DNA of 64,000 nt from Spirochaetales bacterium (lineage in GTDB: Bacteria > Spirochaetota > Spirochaetia > SZUA-6 > RPPD01): contig JAFGGG010000025.1 in NCBI GenBank assembly GCA_016930675.1, forward strand, positions 1 to 64,000, in the 5' to 3' direction. The position numbers were made by a program, and so were the translations under genes. The notes beneath the pieces were generated by a model. The model worked only from the letters and a program-made list of their open reading frames with translations. It was not told where the DNA came from and did not search any database. Below, piece after piece: positions 35,276-44,969 of this stretch. Every line of letters begins with the position of its first letter. Within the stretch, counting starts at the first letter, position 1.

Positions 35276-36462
35276 TTACACTCTCCTGAATATACTGTTG
35301 ACATTTTGCGAACCTTTGCTATAACCGCAGGCAGCTTATCCAATACATAATCAATTTCGTCCTCCGTGGTTTCCCTTCCCAGGCTAAACCTGATCGAACC
35401 GTGCGCCAACTCAGGGCCAACTCCCGTGGCCAGCAGCACGTGTGAAGGCTCCAAAGAGCCCGAAGAACAGGCAGATCCCGTAGATACCGCGATCCCTTCC
35501 AAATCCAAATATAAAAGGATTGCCTCTCCTTCCGCGCCGTGAAACGACACGTTCAAGGTGTTTTCCAGGTTGTACTCCGGATGACCGTTAAAGGTTACAT
35601 CAGGAATCTGTTTTGAGATTTCAATTCTCAGCTTTGCCTTATAATTCTTAAGCCTTTGCTTAATCTCCTCCATCTCACTCCGGATAAGCTCTACAGCTCT
35701 GCCCATTCCCATAATACCGAGGCTGTTCATGGTTCCGGCCCTTCTCCCGCCCTCCTGATGCCCGCCGTGGAGCAAAGCGTAATACGGTTTGGCCTTTTTA
35801 ACGTACAGTACTCCCACTCCTTTCGGCCCGTAAAATTTATGCGCGGAAAAGGAAAGGTAATCAACATCAAGCTCAGCCACATTAACCGGTATTTTACCCA
35901 CAGCCTGAACCGCGTCGGTATGAAAAAAAGCTCCATAGCGGTGAGCAATCTCGGTTAGGGCTTTTATATCCTGGACCGTACCAATCTCGTTATTCGCGTA
36001 CATAATGGAAACCAAAGCTGTTCTATGAGAAATAAGTTCCAGAAAATGATCGACATCCACTCTTCCGTATTTGTCCACTTTGAGGTAATGCACGGTATTG
36101 CCCAGAGACTCAAGGTGCTGAGCCGTCTGGATTATACTGGGATGCTCGATTGAAGTTGTTATAATTTCATTTCTGCCCTGCCCGAAATCCAAACCGCCGC
36201 AGCGGGCACAGCTTATTATTTTTAATACCGTATTGTTAGATTCAGATCCTCCTGCCGTATAGATGATCTCTTCGGGTTTTGCCCCTATAAAATCGGCAAT
36301 AGCCTGCCTGACATGTTCAAGCCTATTTCGCACACTCCTGCCGAACTCGTGCATACTGGAGGGATTGGCATACAGGTCTAAAGCTGCATGCAAAGCCTTT
36401 TTTACTTCCGGATGAAGGGGTGTCGTGGCATTATAATCCAGATACACCTGTCTCTTGCTCAT
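35272..36462 (-). CDS. nifS: Cysteine desulfurase (NifS/IscS type)
   Basis: The 396-residue PLP enzyme has YLDYNATTPLHPEV at the start, ITTSIEHPSI, DAVQAVGKIPV, and the PLP Lys in SFSAHKFYGPKG (about 205). The persulfide Cys lies in the flexible loop STGSACSSGSLEPSHVL (about 330-346), a group I loop. It removes sulfur from Cys for Fe-S cluster assembly on the NifU-like scaffold encoded next. It is coupled by ATGA overlaps to the Rrf2 regulator upstream and nifU downstream. Naming as iscS would be equally valid. Confidence 0.92.
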   Translation of the reverse strand: MSKRQVYLDYNATTPLHPEVKKALHAALDLYANPSSMHEFGRSVRNRLEHVRQAIADFIGAKPEEIIYTAGGSESNNTVLKIISCARCGGLDFGQGRNEIITTSIEHPSIIQTAQHLESLGNTVHYLKVDKYGRVDVDHFLELISHRTALVSIMYANNEIGTVQDIKALTEIAHRYGAFFHTDAVQAVGKIPVNVAELDVDYLSFSAHKFYGPKGVGVLYVKKAKPYYALLHGGHQEGGRRAGTMNSLGIMGMGRAVELIRSEMEEIKQRLKNYKAKLRIEISKQIPDVTFNGHPEYNLENTLNVSFHGAEGEAILLYLDLEGIAVSTGSACSSGSLEPSHVLLATGVGPELAHGSIRFSLGRETTEDEIDYVLDKLPAVIAKVRKMSTVYSGECK

Positions 36463-36884
36463 GCGCTTACCTCCGCATTACTGTTATTTAAAAGCATTGC
36501 CAAGGTCCGGGATTTTAAAAAATTGTTGATATGCATTTGAAGGTCATCCCATATCCTTCGTGTCGGGCATGCTTTGCTTTTATCACACGTAGTGCTGTCC
36601 GTCACACAGGCGACCGTTACGAGGGGGCCATCCAGGGCATCGGCTATTTCATAGAGGGTAAGACCGTCGGCAGCCCGTGCAAGCGTATACCCGCCTAACG
36701 GTCCGCGCTCCCCCCTCACTATACCTGAACGCGAGAGCAGCTTGAAAATGTTTTCCAGATATTTAAAGGGAATAGCAAGCTCTTCCGCGATGTGGTTCAA
36801 GCTGACGGGCTTTTTTTCATTATGCTCACTTAAATAATGAAGCGCTCTTAATCCGTATCTTGTTCTTGTGGAAACCGCAAACAT
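36459..36884 (-). CDS. iscR: Rrf2-family regulator (IscR-like)
   Basis: The 141-residue protein has the Rrf2 winged helix: TRTRYGLRALHYLSEH, SLNHIAEELAIPFKYLENIFKLL and RGPLGGYTLAR. Three Cys follow in CVTDSTTCDKSKACPTRRIW, which in IscR hold a [2Fe-2S] cluster. It probably senses cluster status and controls the rrf2-nifS-nifU operon. The start has AAGGAGAG upstream. Short AT-rich inverted repeats such as TATTA..TAATA at about 36920-36945 may be its site, but I cannot define it well. Confidence 0.88.
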   Translation of the reverse strand: MFAVSTRTRYGLRALHYLSEHNEKKPVSLNHIAEELAIPFKYLENIFKLLSRSGIVRGERGPLGGYTLARAADGLTLYEIADALDGPLVTVACVTDSTTCDKSKACPTRRIWDDLQMHINNFLKSRTLAMLLNNSNAEVSA

Positions 36885-37139
36885 CTAAACGAATCTCTCC
36901 TTATTTTCATATATTTCATATCTATTATGTATGTAATATACTGTAAATATGTTTTTTATGCAAGTAAAAAAACGAATCCATAACCACTATTTTTTTATTT
37001 CCTGTCTTCCCGGATTCCTTATAAAAAAGTATTAAAAATAATCACATATTGCATGCGGAAAAACTACCTCCAAGGCGGCCATGAAACCAGAAAGACTTCG
37101 CAGTAAAAATAATTTTCTAAGAATGATATAATTTTCTTC

Positions 37140-37304
37140 TTATTCGTTCACAACTTCAAAATCTTCTTTAGAAGCTCCGCATACCGGACATACCCACTCA
37201 TCGGGTATTTTTTCAAAAGCTGTTCCGGCGGCAATACCGCTGTCCGGATCGCCCACAGCCGGATCATATACATAATCACAAATCGTGCACTTATATTTTT
37301 TCAT
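37140..37304 (-). CDS. Rubredoxin
   Basis: The 54-residue protein has exactly the rubredoxin length. The Fe(Cys)4 motifs are [12 protein letters not shown] and [10 protein letters not shown], with the conserved GDPDSGI..GT.FE.IPDEW core between. It is a one-electron carrier in anaerobes, often serving oxygen or superoxide reductases; no such partner is adjacent. AGGAGGA lies five bases before ATG 37304. The 255 bases between it and the Rrf2 gene are AT-rich and hold no gene. Confidence 0.95.
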   Translation of the reverse strand: MKKYKCTICDYVYDPAVGDPDSGIAAGTAFEKIPDEWVCPVCGASKEDFEVVNE

Positions 37305-37422
37305 CGATTCCTCCTCATATTTATACAAAATGTTATACACTGACTAAACCTTTTTGGCAAGCGTTATTTAAACAACAAATTCATTACCACCGCTATTTTT
37401 CTTTGATTTTATAAAAAAAATC

Positions 37423-37451
37423 TTGACCATTCATTCTAATTCCCATTTAAT
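37423..37451 (+). promoter_or_regulatory. Promoter of the zwf operon, positioned for a leaderless transcript
   Basis: TTGACC (37423-37428), 17 bases, TTTAAT (37446-37451), then seven bases to the ATG at 37459. There is no Shine-Dalgarno sequence before that ATG. Confidence 0.5.
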
Positions 37452-37458
37452 TGTTAGT

Positions 37459-38958
37459 ATGCAGAAAAATCCGCTTTCGGAAGGTCTAACAGCGCATAAT
37501 ACACCGGAACCTTTTGTAATCGTTATTTTTGGCGCGAGTGGTGATCTATCTGCTAAAAAATTAATCCCCGCCCTTTTTTCCCTTTTCACTCACAATCACA
37601 TCATTGATTTTACGATAGTCGGGTTCGCGCGCAGCCGGTGGTCCTCTTCGGACTTTAAAGAAAAAACGGCGGCGCTCATTCACAACCGGTTCGGAACTCA
37701 GACAACTGAGCAGGAAACAGCTGAATTCTTGAAAAGAATTCATTATATTTCAGCACCCTATGACACTGACGAAGGTTATACACTACTTAAAAAGAAATTT
37801 GCCGCTCAAAAGCACCTCATTTATTATCTGGCCACTCCTCCCCATATGTATGAACCCATCATTTCCCAATTAGGAAAAAACCGACTCACTCAATCGGCTG
37901 ATTCCACCTTTAAAATAGTTGTGGAAAAACCCTTTGGACATGATGTTACCAGCGCCAAACTGCTTAACTCCAAACTTCTTTCAATTTTCAAAGAAACGCA
38001 GGTGTACAGGATCGATCATTATCTGGGTAAAGAAACCGTGCAGAACATAATCGTATTCCGTTTCGGTAATGGAATATATGAACCGATCTGGAATAATCGT
38101 TATATTGACCATGTTCAGATTACCGTAGCCGAGAAGGCGGGGATAGAAATGCGCGGCAGCTATTATGAGAACGCGGGCGCAATCCGAGATATGGTGCAGA
38201 ACCATCTGCTGCAGCTTTTGTGTATGGTTGCCATGGAAGCGCCCAATGATTTAGAGCCCGACTCAATCCGCAATGAAAAGGTAAAGGTGCTGAAGGCTCT
38301 GCGTCCGATAACAGTTGACTCCCCACAGCCGGCAGTTATTCGCGCGCAGTACCGAGCAGGCATCATAGACGGCGAAAAAGTAAAGGCGTATAGAAAAGAG
38401 GATAAGGTGGATCCTCATTCAATAATCGAAACCTACGTTTGCATGAGATTGTTCATTGATACCTGGCGCTGGTCCGGTGTCCCCTTTTTTTTACGCACCG
38501 GCAAACGTCTTTCGCGCCGGCTTACTGAGATTTCCATCCAGTTTAAAACCCCTCCGCATCTTCTGTTCGGCCAGGCGGATTCCACCCCTATCAGTCCGAA
38601 CACACTCACCCTTACCATCCAACCGGATGAAGGTATTACTTTCCGCTTTAATTCTAAGTTACCCGGATTCACCACAAAAATGCGCGCGGTAAATATGAAT
38701 TTTACGTATGGAAGCTCATTTGCCGAGAAATCACCGGATGCTTATGAGCGCTTACTGCTGGATATGATGTTGAATGATGCCACTCTTTTTACCCGTAATG
38801 ATGAGATTGAACAGGCGTGGAAGTTTGTCTCACAGCTTATATCTTGTTTTAAGAATGATGCCGATAAAAATCTATTTTTTTATAACGCGGGTTCTGCAGG
38901 CCCCGAAGAAGCTCATCTTATTATGACTCCGTATAACAGTACATGGAGAAAACTATGA
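37459..38958 (+). CDS. zwf: Glucose-6-phosphate dehydrogenase
   Basis: The 499-residue enzyme has the NADP site VIFGASGDLSAKKLIPALF (about 21-39) and the substrate motif RIDHYLGKETVQN (about 186-198) with the catalytic His in DHYLGKE. EKPFGHD and RTGKRL are also present. It oxidises glucose 6-phosphate to the lactone, entering the oxidative pentose phosphate pathway. The ATG at 37459 is chosen; the in-frame TTG at 37423 coincides with the -35 box. It overlaps opcA by ATGA. Confidence 0.94.
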   Translation: MQKNPLSEGLTAHNTPEPFVIVIFGASGDLSAKKLIPALFSLFTHNHIIDFTIVGFARSRWSSSDFKEKTAALIHNRFGTQTTEQETAEFLKRIHYISAPYDTDEGYTLLKKKFAAQKHLIYYLATPPHMYEPIISQLGKNRLTQSADSTFKIVVEKPFGHDVTSAKLLNSKLLSIFKETQVYRIDHYLGKETVQNIIVFRFGNGIYEPIWNNRYIDHVQITVAEKAGIEMRGSYYENAGAIRDMVQNHLLQLLCMVAMEAPNDLEPDSIRNEKVKVLKALRPITVDSPQPAVIRAQYRAGIIDGEKVKAYRKEDKVDPHSIIETYVCMRLFIDTWRWSGVPFFLRTGKRLSRRLTEISIQFKTPPHLLFGQADSTPISPNTLTLTIQPDEGITFRFNSKLPGFTTKMRAVNMNFTYGSSFAEKSPDAYERLLLDMMLNDATLFTRNDEIEQAWKFVSQLISCFKNDADKNLFFYNAGSAGPEEAHLIMTPYNSTWRKL

Positions 38959-39989
38959 GCAGGGAGCTTAATCCGGCTGTAATAGAAAACAATATCATTT
39001 CGCAGCTCAGGCAGTTAAGCAGCAACAATATCAGGACCAGCTTATTCAACCTGCTTCTTTTTTATGACATAAAAGATCAGGGAACAATCGAAGACCTTCT
39101 CTCCTCCATCTTCGGTAAGCGACCGGCTCGTATTATTCATATTCGCAACAAAGACGCGGACCTTACAAATGCTTATGTGAAAGTGCGTTGTCATGCCGAT
39201 TATGAGCAGAACCAGGTATGTTTTCAAGAGATAATAATTGAAAACGGTTTGGATAATATAGGTATTGCCGTAGGTGCCTGGTTGCCGCTTTGCACTCATG
39301 ATATTCCTATCATTGTAATCTGGCTTTGCAGACTGATTCCTTTTGAGGATCTAGTGCAAACTTTTTACGGGATAGCGGATAAAATTATTTTTTGTACTGA
39401 GTTTAATGAGACAAAAGCAGAAGATCCGTTTGCCGTATGTCTCAATATCCTGAAACTCATTTTATCCGACCGAGAGCATCCATCTCATCCCAGACTTTCG
39501 GTGTCGGATTTTACGTGGTTGAAATCTCTACCCTTAAGGCAAAAAACCGCTGCCCTGTTCGATCCTAAGGATATGAGATCCGCTCTTTACGATCTAAATA
39601 AAATCATAATCTCCGGAACGCGGCGCAGCGTGGCCCTGCTTTACTTTCTGTGGCTGGCAAGCCGGCTGGATTGGAATCTGATCCACAAAGATGATTCACA
39701 ATTACAGTTTCATGATCATAAGCGGGATATCATTACTGTTCAATTAGCGGATGATCATCGCAAGCGGATCGTGTTTGCAACAAAGGAAAATCAGGAATTT
39801 ACTTTAAGCTGGCAGTCGCTCTATTCATCCACTACCGATGCTGAGTCAATGGGGAAAACCACATCCCGCAGCCGCCCCTTCGGCGCGCAGGAGCAGGTAC
39901 TCCGGGAACTTGATTCTCCCGGTCCGAACTTACTCTATTATAATGCACTTAAAAAACTAAGCCTACCGGAGCTGTCCGAACATGAATAA
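38955..39989 (+). CDS. opcA: OpcA-like glucose-6-phosphate dehydrogenase assembly protein
   Basis: The 344-residue protein matches the OpcA family, which in cyanobacteria and actinobacteria activates or assembles glucose-6-phosphate dehydrogenase. Supporting features are its place directly after zwf, the segment RTSLFNLLLF near the start, IPIIVIWLC, and the central LKSLPLRQKTAALFDP. No catalytic motifs are visible, as expected for an accessory factor. The ATG at 38955 overlaps the zwf stop and has GGAG upstream; the ATG at 38943 is less likely. It overlaps pgl by eight bases. Confidence 0.8.
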   Translation: MSRELNPAVIENNIISQLRQLSSNNIRTSLFNLLLFYDIKDQGTIEDLLSSIFGKRPARIIHIRNKDADLTNAYVKVRCHADYEQNQVCFQEIIIENGLDNIGIAVGAWLPLCTHDIPIIVIWLCRLIPFEDLVQTFYGIADKIIFCTEFNETKAEDPFAVCLNILKLILSDREHPSHPRLSVSDFTWLKSLPLRQKTAALFDPKDMRSALYDLNKIIISGTRRSVALLYFLWLASRLDWNLIHKDDSQLQFHDHKRDIITVQLADDHRKRIVFATKENQEFTLSWQSLYSSTTDAESMGKTTSRSRPFGAQEQVLRELDSPGPNLLYYNALKKLSLPELSEHE

Positions 39990-40722
39990 TATTCTCAACT
40001 TCACATCCGAAAGCGAACTTTCCCTGAAAGCCGCATTATGTGTCCTCTCCTACATCAAAGAGGCGCTTGAAAAACAAAACTTCTGCAGCATTATCCTGGG
40101 CGGAGGAAATACTCCGCGAAACTGTTATAAACATTTGGCCCGCCTGCTCATGGAGCACAGGATACCCCCGGACGGTCTATACTGGTTTTTTGGTGATGAA
40201 CGATGGGTCTCGCCTGATGATCCGGAGAGCAATGAAAATATGGCCCGTCACCTGTTGCTGCGGCCTGCAGAAGCAAGGCCTGAACATATTTTTTCCTGGC
40301 GGGCTACTCATGAATCTCCCGCTACCTGTGCTGCGAAGTATCACATGCTTATACACGATTTTTTTATTGCAGGCAATCGCTCCCCCGATATCTGCATGCT
40401 GGGCATGGGTTCGGACGGACACACCGCTTCACTCTTTCCCCGCTCAACAATTTTAGCCGAAAACGCCAGAACCTTCCATATAAAAAAAGACATGAAAAAG
40501 TATGCCATAGCCGTCATACTTCCGGACGGCAAAACCCGCAGGCTTTCGTTGACTCCCCATATCTTAAATAAAGCCAAGCATATTCTGTTTTTAATCCAGG
40601 GCGAGCATAAAAGCCGGGCATTCTTAAGGTTACAATCAGGCGACTCACAACTTCCCGCCGCCTGGATTAAGGGCAAGGATCAACTCTTTTTCATTACAAA
40701 CGATGTATTAGGCCCTGCATAA
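39982..40722 (+). CDS. pgl: 6-phosphogluconolactonase
   Basis: The 246-residue protein has the SOL/DevB motifs: ILGGGNTPRNCYKHLA (about 34-49), WFFGDERWVSPDDPESNENMA (as WFFGDERWV and ESNENM) and LGMGSDGHTASLFPRS (about 137-152). It hydrolyses 6-phosphogluconolactone made by Zwf. With zwf and opcA it forms a complete lactone-producing and lactone-hydrolysing operon. It is convergent with the transketolase gene, 25 bases apart. Confidence 0.92.
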   Translation: MNNILNFTSESELSLKAALCVLSYIKEALEKQNFCSIILGGGNTPRNCYKHLARLLMEHRIPPDGLYWFFGDERWVSPDDPESNENMARHLLLRPAEARPEHIFSWRATHESPATCAAKYHMLIHDFFIAGNRSPDICMLGMGSDGHTASLFPRSTILAENARTFHIKKDMKKYAIAVILPDGKTRRLSLTPHILNKAKHILFLIQGEHKSRAFLRLQSGDSQLPAAWIKGKDQLFFITNDVLGPA

Positions 40723-40747
40723 TTAATCTGTGTATAAGCTCGATCTT

Positions 40748-42727
40748 TTAGCCTGCGGCTATCTCTTTTACTTTTTTTACAATATTTTGCACAGATAGAC
40801 CTAAATGCTCCGCAACCTTTGAAGCAGGGCCGGATTCACCGAAGCGGTCAACTCCTATTACCGCGCCATTGCCTCCGGTTATCACATGCCAGCCCGAACT
40901 CACTCCTGCCTCGACAACCACTTTTTTAGAGGCTGAGGGAACAAGCTGTTCTCTGTATTCAGCCGCTGCTTGTAAAAATAATTCCCTGCAGGGCATGGAC
41001 ACCACACGTACTTTCAGACCTTCCAAAGCATGAGCCGCTTCCAATGCCAGACCCACTTCCGATCCCGTGGCTATCAGTACCACGTCCGGTACGTCCCCGG
41101 AATCCATGACCACATACGCTCCCTTTTTAATGTTTTCTTTCCAGTCCGGATCGCTTTTTTCAAACACAGTCAGATTCTGTCTGGTATAGGCCATGACACA
41201 GGGACCGCTATTATGCTTAAGGCTAAGTTTCCACAGTTCCACATTTTCCTGCGCGTCCGCCGGCCTCATAACACGCAGATTGGGAATTGTACGCAGAGCT
41301 TCCACATGTTCCACAGGTTGATGAGTGGGGCCGTCCTCACCCACAAAAATCGAATCATGGGTAAAAATATAGAGGACAGGAAGTTGCATGAGAGCGGCCA
41401 GCCGAACAGCGGGCCGCATATAATCGGAAAATACTAAAAATGTCGCGCAAAATACTCTAAAACCGCCGTGCAGCATGATTCCGTTTACCACGGCTCCCAT
41501 GGCGTGTTCCCTTACACCAAAATTTATATTTCGTCCGGTGCGATCATGCTTTTGAAAACTGCCAAGTCCTTTAAGCTCTGTTTTATTGGAGCCCGCCAGA
41601 TCTGCCGAACCGCCGATAAGATTGGGCAGCGCCTGAGCCGTGGCATTGAGGATCTCACCGCCTGACGATCTGGTAGCTATTTTATCTCCCACATTGTATG
41701 AAGGAAAAGAAACAGCAGAAATCTCTCGTCCGTTAAAGTACTTCTTCCACTCATCAAATAAATCCGGATTGCTTTTTTTCCACTCTTTAAAACGCTGCTG
41801 CCATTCGGCATAGGATGTGTCCCAAAGCTTTTGTTTGGCGTTGAAATATATTTTCGCCTCCGGAGCCGCATAAAACATATCGCTCTCGGCAATACCCAAG
41901 GTCTTTTTGATGAGCGCAACCTCTTCAGCTCCCAAAGGGGAGCCATGCGCTTTATGAGACCCCTCCAGATTGGGGGAACCCTTGGCGATTTTGGACCTGA
42001 GCAGGATCAAACTGGGCCGGACTTGTTCTTGTTTGGCCGGGTTTACCAGCGCCATGATCTCATCCGTATCATAGGCACTGCCCGCGAGCGTCTGCCAGCC
42101 GTAAGCCTCGAAGCGCTGCAGTACATCTTCGGTAAAGGTTATATCGGTAGAACCGTCGATGGTTATCTTATTGGAATCATAAAATACAATCAGTTTGCCT
42201 AAACCCAGATGGCCGGCCAGAGAAGCCGCTTCCGCGCTTACACCTTCCATCAGACAGCCGTCACCTGCCAATACATACGTATAATGGTCGATGACAGTGT
42301 GCTGCCTTGTATTAAATCGGGCTGCTAAAAAACTCTCCGCAATAGCCATTCCCACCGCGTTGGCCACACCCTGTCCCAAAGGACCGGTAGTGGTTTCAAC
42401 ACCCGGTGTCAGCCGGTTTTCGGGATGACCGGGGGTTTTTGAATGCAGTTGGCGAAAGTTCTTTATATCGTCCAAGCTGAGATCATAGCCGCTTAGATGA
42501 AGCAAGGAATAAAGCAGCATGGAGCCGTGACCGGCTGAAAGCACAAACCTGTCCCTGTCGATCCAGCCCGGATCACGCGGCGTGTGTTTCAATATTTCTC
42601 CGAAAATCAGAGCTCCCAGCTCCGCGCATCCCATGGGCAGACCGGGATGACCGGAATTTGCTTTCTGGACCGCGTCCATGGTGAGTGTTCGAACAGATAA
42701 AGCTACGCTTTTTATTTCCTGTTTCAT
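40748..42727 (-). CDS. tkt: Transketolase
   Basis: The 659-residue enzyme has normal full length. The thiamine diphosphate motif [20 protein letters not shown] begins near residue 155 and ends with [11 protein letters not shown]. The pyrimidine-domain motif [19 protein letters not shown] and the N-terminal [11 protein letters not shown] are intact. It moves two-carbon units in the non-oxidative pentose phosphate pathway, fitting the converging zwf operon. Its ATG overlaps the stop of the metallophosphoesterase gene upstream. Confidence 0.95.
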   Translation of the reverse strand: MKQEIKSVALSVRTLTMDAVQKANSGHPGLPMGCAELGALIFGEILKHTPRDPGWIDRDRFVLSAGHGSMLLYSLLHLSGYDLSLDDIKNFRQLHSKTPGHPENRLTPGVETTTGPLGQGVANAVGMAIAESFLAARFNTRQHTVIDHYTYVLAGDGCLMEGVSAEAASLAGHLGLGKLIVFYDSNKITIDGSTDITFTEDVLQRFEAYGWQTLAGSAYDTDEIMALVNPAKQEQVRPSLILLRSKIAKGSPNLEGSHKAHGSPLGAEEVALIKKTLGIAESDMFYAAPEAKIYFNAKQKLWDTSYAEWQQRFKEWKKSNPDLFDEWKKYFNGREISAVSFPSYNVGDKIATRSSGGEILNATAQALPNLIGGSADLAGSNKTELKGLGSFQKHDRTGRNINFGVREHAMGAVVNGIMLHGGFRVFCATFLVFSDYMRPAVRLAALMQLPVLYIFTHDSIFVGEDGPTHQPVEHVEALRTIPNLRVMRPADAQENVELWKLSLKHNSGPCVMAYTRQNLTVFEKSDPDWKENIKKGAYVVMDSGDVPDVVLIATGSEVGLALEAAHALEGLKVRVVSMPCRELFLQAAAEYREQLVPSASKKVVVEAGVSSGWHVITGGNGAVIGVDRFGESGPASKVAEHLGLSVQNIVKKVKEIAAG

Positions 42728-43383
42728 GCTAACTCCCTCCTTATTATTTTAACAGAATCCTTTTCGATTTCAACTAGGCAATACTTATTATCTTTGACAG
42801 CGCCCACATTTACGCACACTGTGTTTCCGATCATATCCTGATTACGAGATTCATGGATATGCCCGCACACACACAATGTAAGCGCTTTCATCTTTATATA
42901 CTCCCTTACTATCTTCGATCCGCAATGAACACCAGAATACGTTCTGTCAAGTTTTGTGCCGAAAGGCGGTGCGTGAGATACCAGGACGATACGCGTACAA
43001 GCCGCGACTGAATCAAATCCCGCTTCCAAACACGCGGCTATTTCCATATCGTTAAGTTCAAACGGCGTGTGAAACGGAGTCAGATTACTCCCTCCAACGC
43101 CGAAAAAACCGATTCCGTTTACTATCCTTCCGCTCCCGTGAATACTGATATCACGTCCTTGTAAATATTCCAGCACACCTTTAGTATCCATATTTCCGGG
43201 AACCGCGCATAAGGTGAGACCCCCGTCAATAAACGGTTCGATAACCGCCCGTGCTTGGGATTCTCCGCCTCGCTGGGTAAGATCGCCCACGATCAACACC
43301 AGATCTAGATGCTTATGGTTGTGCAGTATTCTCGGGATCTTGTCTGCCGCACCATGTATATCAGAAAGCACAAGAATTTGCAT
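42724..43383 (-). CDS. YfcE/MJ0936-type metallophosphoesterase
   Basis: The 219-residue protein has the calcineurin-like metal motifs [35 protein letters not shown] and VCGHIHES in order. Relatives act on cyclic nucleotides or phosphodiesters, and the natural substrate is usually unknown. The ATG at 43383 directly begins [11 protein letters not shown]; the TTG at 43410 would add nine residues. A TATACT box six bases before this ATG and the lack of a ribosome site suggest a leaderless message. It is coupled to tkt. Confidence 0.85.
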   Translation of the reverse strand: MQILVLSDIHGAADKIPRILHNHKHLDLVLIVGDLTQRGGESQARAVIEPFIDGGLTLCAVPGNMDTKGVLEYLQGRDISIHGSGRIVNGIGFFGVGGSNLTPFHTPFELNDMEIAACLEAGFDSVAACTRIVLVSHAPPFGTKLDRTYSGVHCGSKIVREYIKMKALTLCVCGHIHESRNQDMIGNTVCVNVGAVKDNKYCLVEIEKDSVKIIRRELA

Positions 43384-43483
43384 TATTACAGTATATTGAG
43401 GAAATTGCAAAAATTAAAATATATCAAATTAGTTAAATTATTATTCATTATACCATAACACGTTAGCAATTTCCTTTTAAGGA

Positions 43484-43516
43484 ACTTCCTGCAAAAACAA
43501 CATTTTTGCAGGAAGT
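43484..43516. terminator. 14-bp perfect hairpin after secF
   Basis: ACTTCCTGCAAAAA (43484-43497) and TTTTTGCAGGAAGT (43503-43516) are perfect inverted copies with loop CAACA. It lies five bases beyond the secF stop. It could work in either direction, although no T run follows the stem on the minus strand. Confidence 0.6.
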
Positions 43517-43520
43517 CCTA

Positions 43521-44969
43521 TCAACGCTTCTTCTTTTTCTTCTTTTTCTTCTTTTGCACAGTACGCTGTACACGAGTGATCTGTCTATGTTCTGTGGAGG
43601 AAGCCGGTTCGCCTTGGTCGATATTTACCGTTGTTTTGTCTGTTTTGTCTTCTATTTTGGTTTCCGGTTTGGCTGCAACAGCTCCTGCACTTGACGGACG
43701 CTTACCGAATATCGAAAGATCGCGTTTTTCTTTTTTCCTGTCGATAACCCTCTGCCATCCCAATACAACGGGCGAGGCGATAAAAATAGAAGAGTATGTA
43801 CCCACTACTATACCGACAATCAGACTCAGGGCAAAATCTTTAATATTACTGGTACCGGTTATCAATATATATAAGGGGATGACGGCAATAAGTGTGGTTA
43901 ATGATGTCACAATGGTTCTGCTCAATGACTGGGTAATACTCGTATCGATAATGTCATCCAGTGTATGATCCTTGAGTAGCGAAAAATTCTCTCGTATTCT
44001 GTCATAAACTACAATAGTATCATTCAATGAATAACCGATTATTGTGAGAACCGCGGCGATCGTTGCAGTACTGATTTCTATTTTTAAAACACAGATAAAT
44101 CCCAGCATTATCAAAACATCATGGACCAGTGCGACAATAGCACCTACCGCATAGGTAATCTTAAACCGAATCGTAATATAAATCAGAATAAGCACCAAGG
44201 CGATAAGAATATAATAAACGGAGTTCATGGCCAAAACCTGAGCCAGCTGCGCGCCCATAGTCTCACTCTGTTTTATAAGCACCTGCTCCGTACCGTATTT
44301 TTCCTGAAACAATTCTATAATCTTTTTCCCCAGCAGCTCATAAACATCGGTATTTGATTCACCGGCCTCTGCTTCATTGCTATCCGTTTCCGGAACATTG
44401 GCGCGGATAATATATTCCTGCTGCTCCGGTTCACCGACCACCTGCAGATTTACACCTTCAATACTTCCCAGCAGGTTTCGTACATCGGTTAAAGTGGCGA
44501 ATACCTTATCGCCCGACTGTAAACTATAATTCACGGTAGCGGTTTCCTTAGCCGGAATTGATTTCTTGATACTGATAAGCCTTTCAGGTGAAACCGTAGC
44601 GGGACCGTCCACAGTAACCTGCAAAGCGGATATTTCCTGCACCTTTTCTATAAGTTGATTTAAACTGTCCATTCCGGTCAATTCAATAGAATTTTTATTT
44701 CCATCAGCATCCATAATATTTAAATATTTTTTATCTGATTCCAGAATACCGCCCTTAACAATTTCCAGCTCCAATGCGCTTTCCCCCGAATTTGAAAAGG
44801 TTAAAGCAACAGGAGCAACTTGAATTTGCTGTATAAGACCGCCTTTAAAATCTATGCCAAGATTAAAACCCTGCCCTATAAAAAAATTAGCCACACCAAA
44901 AGCAATAAGGGCCAGCGAGACAGTGAGTGCAATAAACCTGAGTTTAGAAAATCTGACTATCCTTTTCAT
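43521..44969 (-). CDS. secF: Protein translocase subunit SecF
   Basis: The 482-residue protein has the SecF layout: one helix, a periplasmic domain with FNLGIDFKGGL near the start, then five helices with IGYSLNDTIVVYDRIREN (about 310-327), SLSRTIVTSLTTLI and GIVVGTYSSIFIASPVVL. SecDF uses the proton or sodium gradient to pull exported proteins across the membrane. It is longer than many SecF proteins because of a Ser/Thr-rich cytoplasmic tail that ends in a run of nine Lys and Arg. It overlaps secD by ATGA. Confidence 0.95.
   Translation of the reverse strand: MKRIVRFSKLRFIALTVSLALIAFGVANFFIGQGFNLGIDFKGGLIQQIQVAPVALTFSNSGESALELEIVKGGILESDKKYLNIMDADGNKNSIELTGMDSLNQLIEKVQEISALQVTVDGPATVSPERLISIKKSIPAKETATVNYSLQSGDKVFATLTDVRNLLGSIEGVNLQVVGEPEQQEYIIRANVPETDSNEAEAGESNTDVYELLGKKIIELFQEKYGTEQVLIKQSETMGAQLAQVLAMNSVYYILIALVLILIYITIRFKITYAVGAIVALVHDVLIMLGFICVLKIEISTATIAAVLTIIGYSLNDTIVVYDRIRENFSLLKDHTLDDIIDTSITQSLSRTIVTSLTTLIAVIPLYILITGTSNIKDFALSLIVGIVVGTYSSIFIASPVVLGWQRVIDRKKEKRDLSIFGKRPSSAGAVAAKPETKIEDKTDKTTVNIDQGEPASSTEHRQITRVQRTVQKKKKKKKKKR

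Noticed and set aside
43506-43694. Plus-strand frame opposite the end of secF
   Set aside because: It is the complement of the Lys-rich tail and linker of secF and has no independent support.
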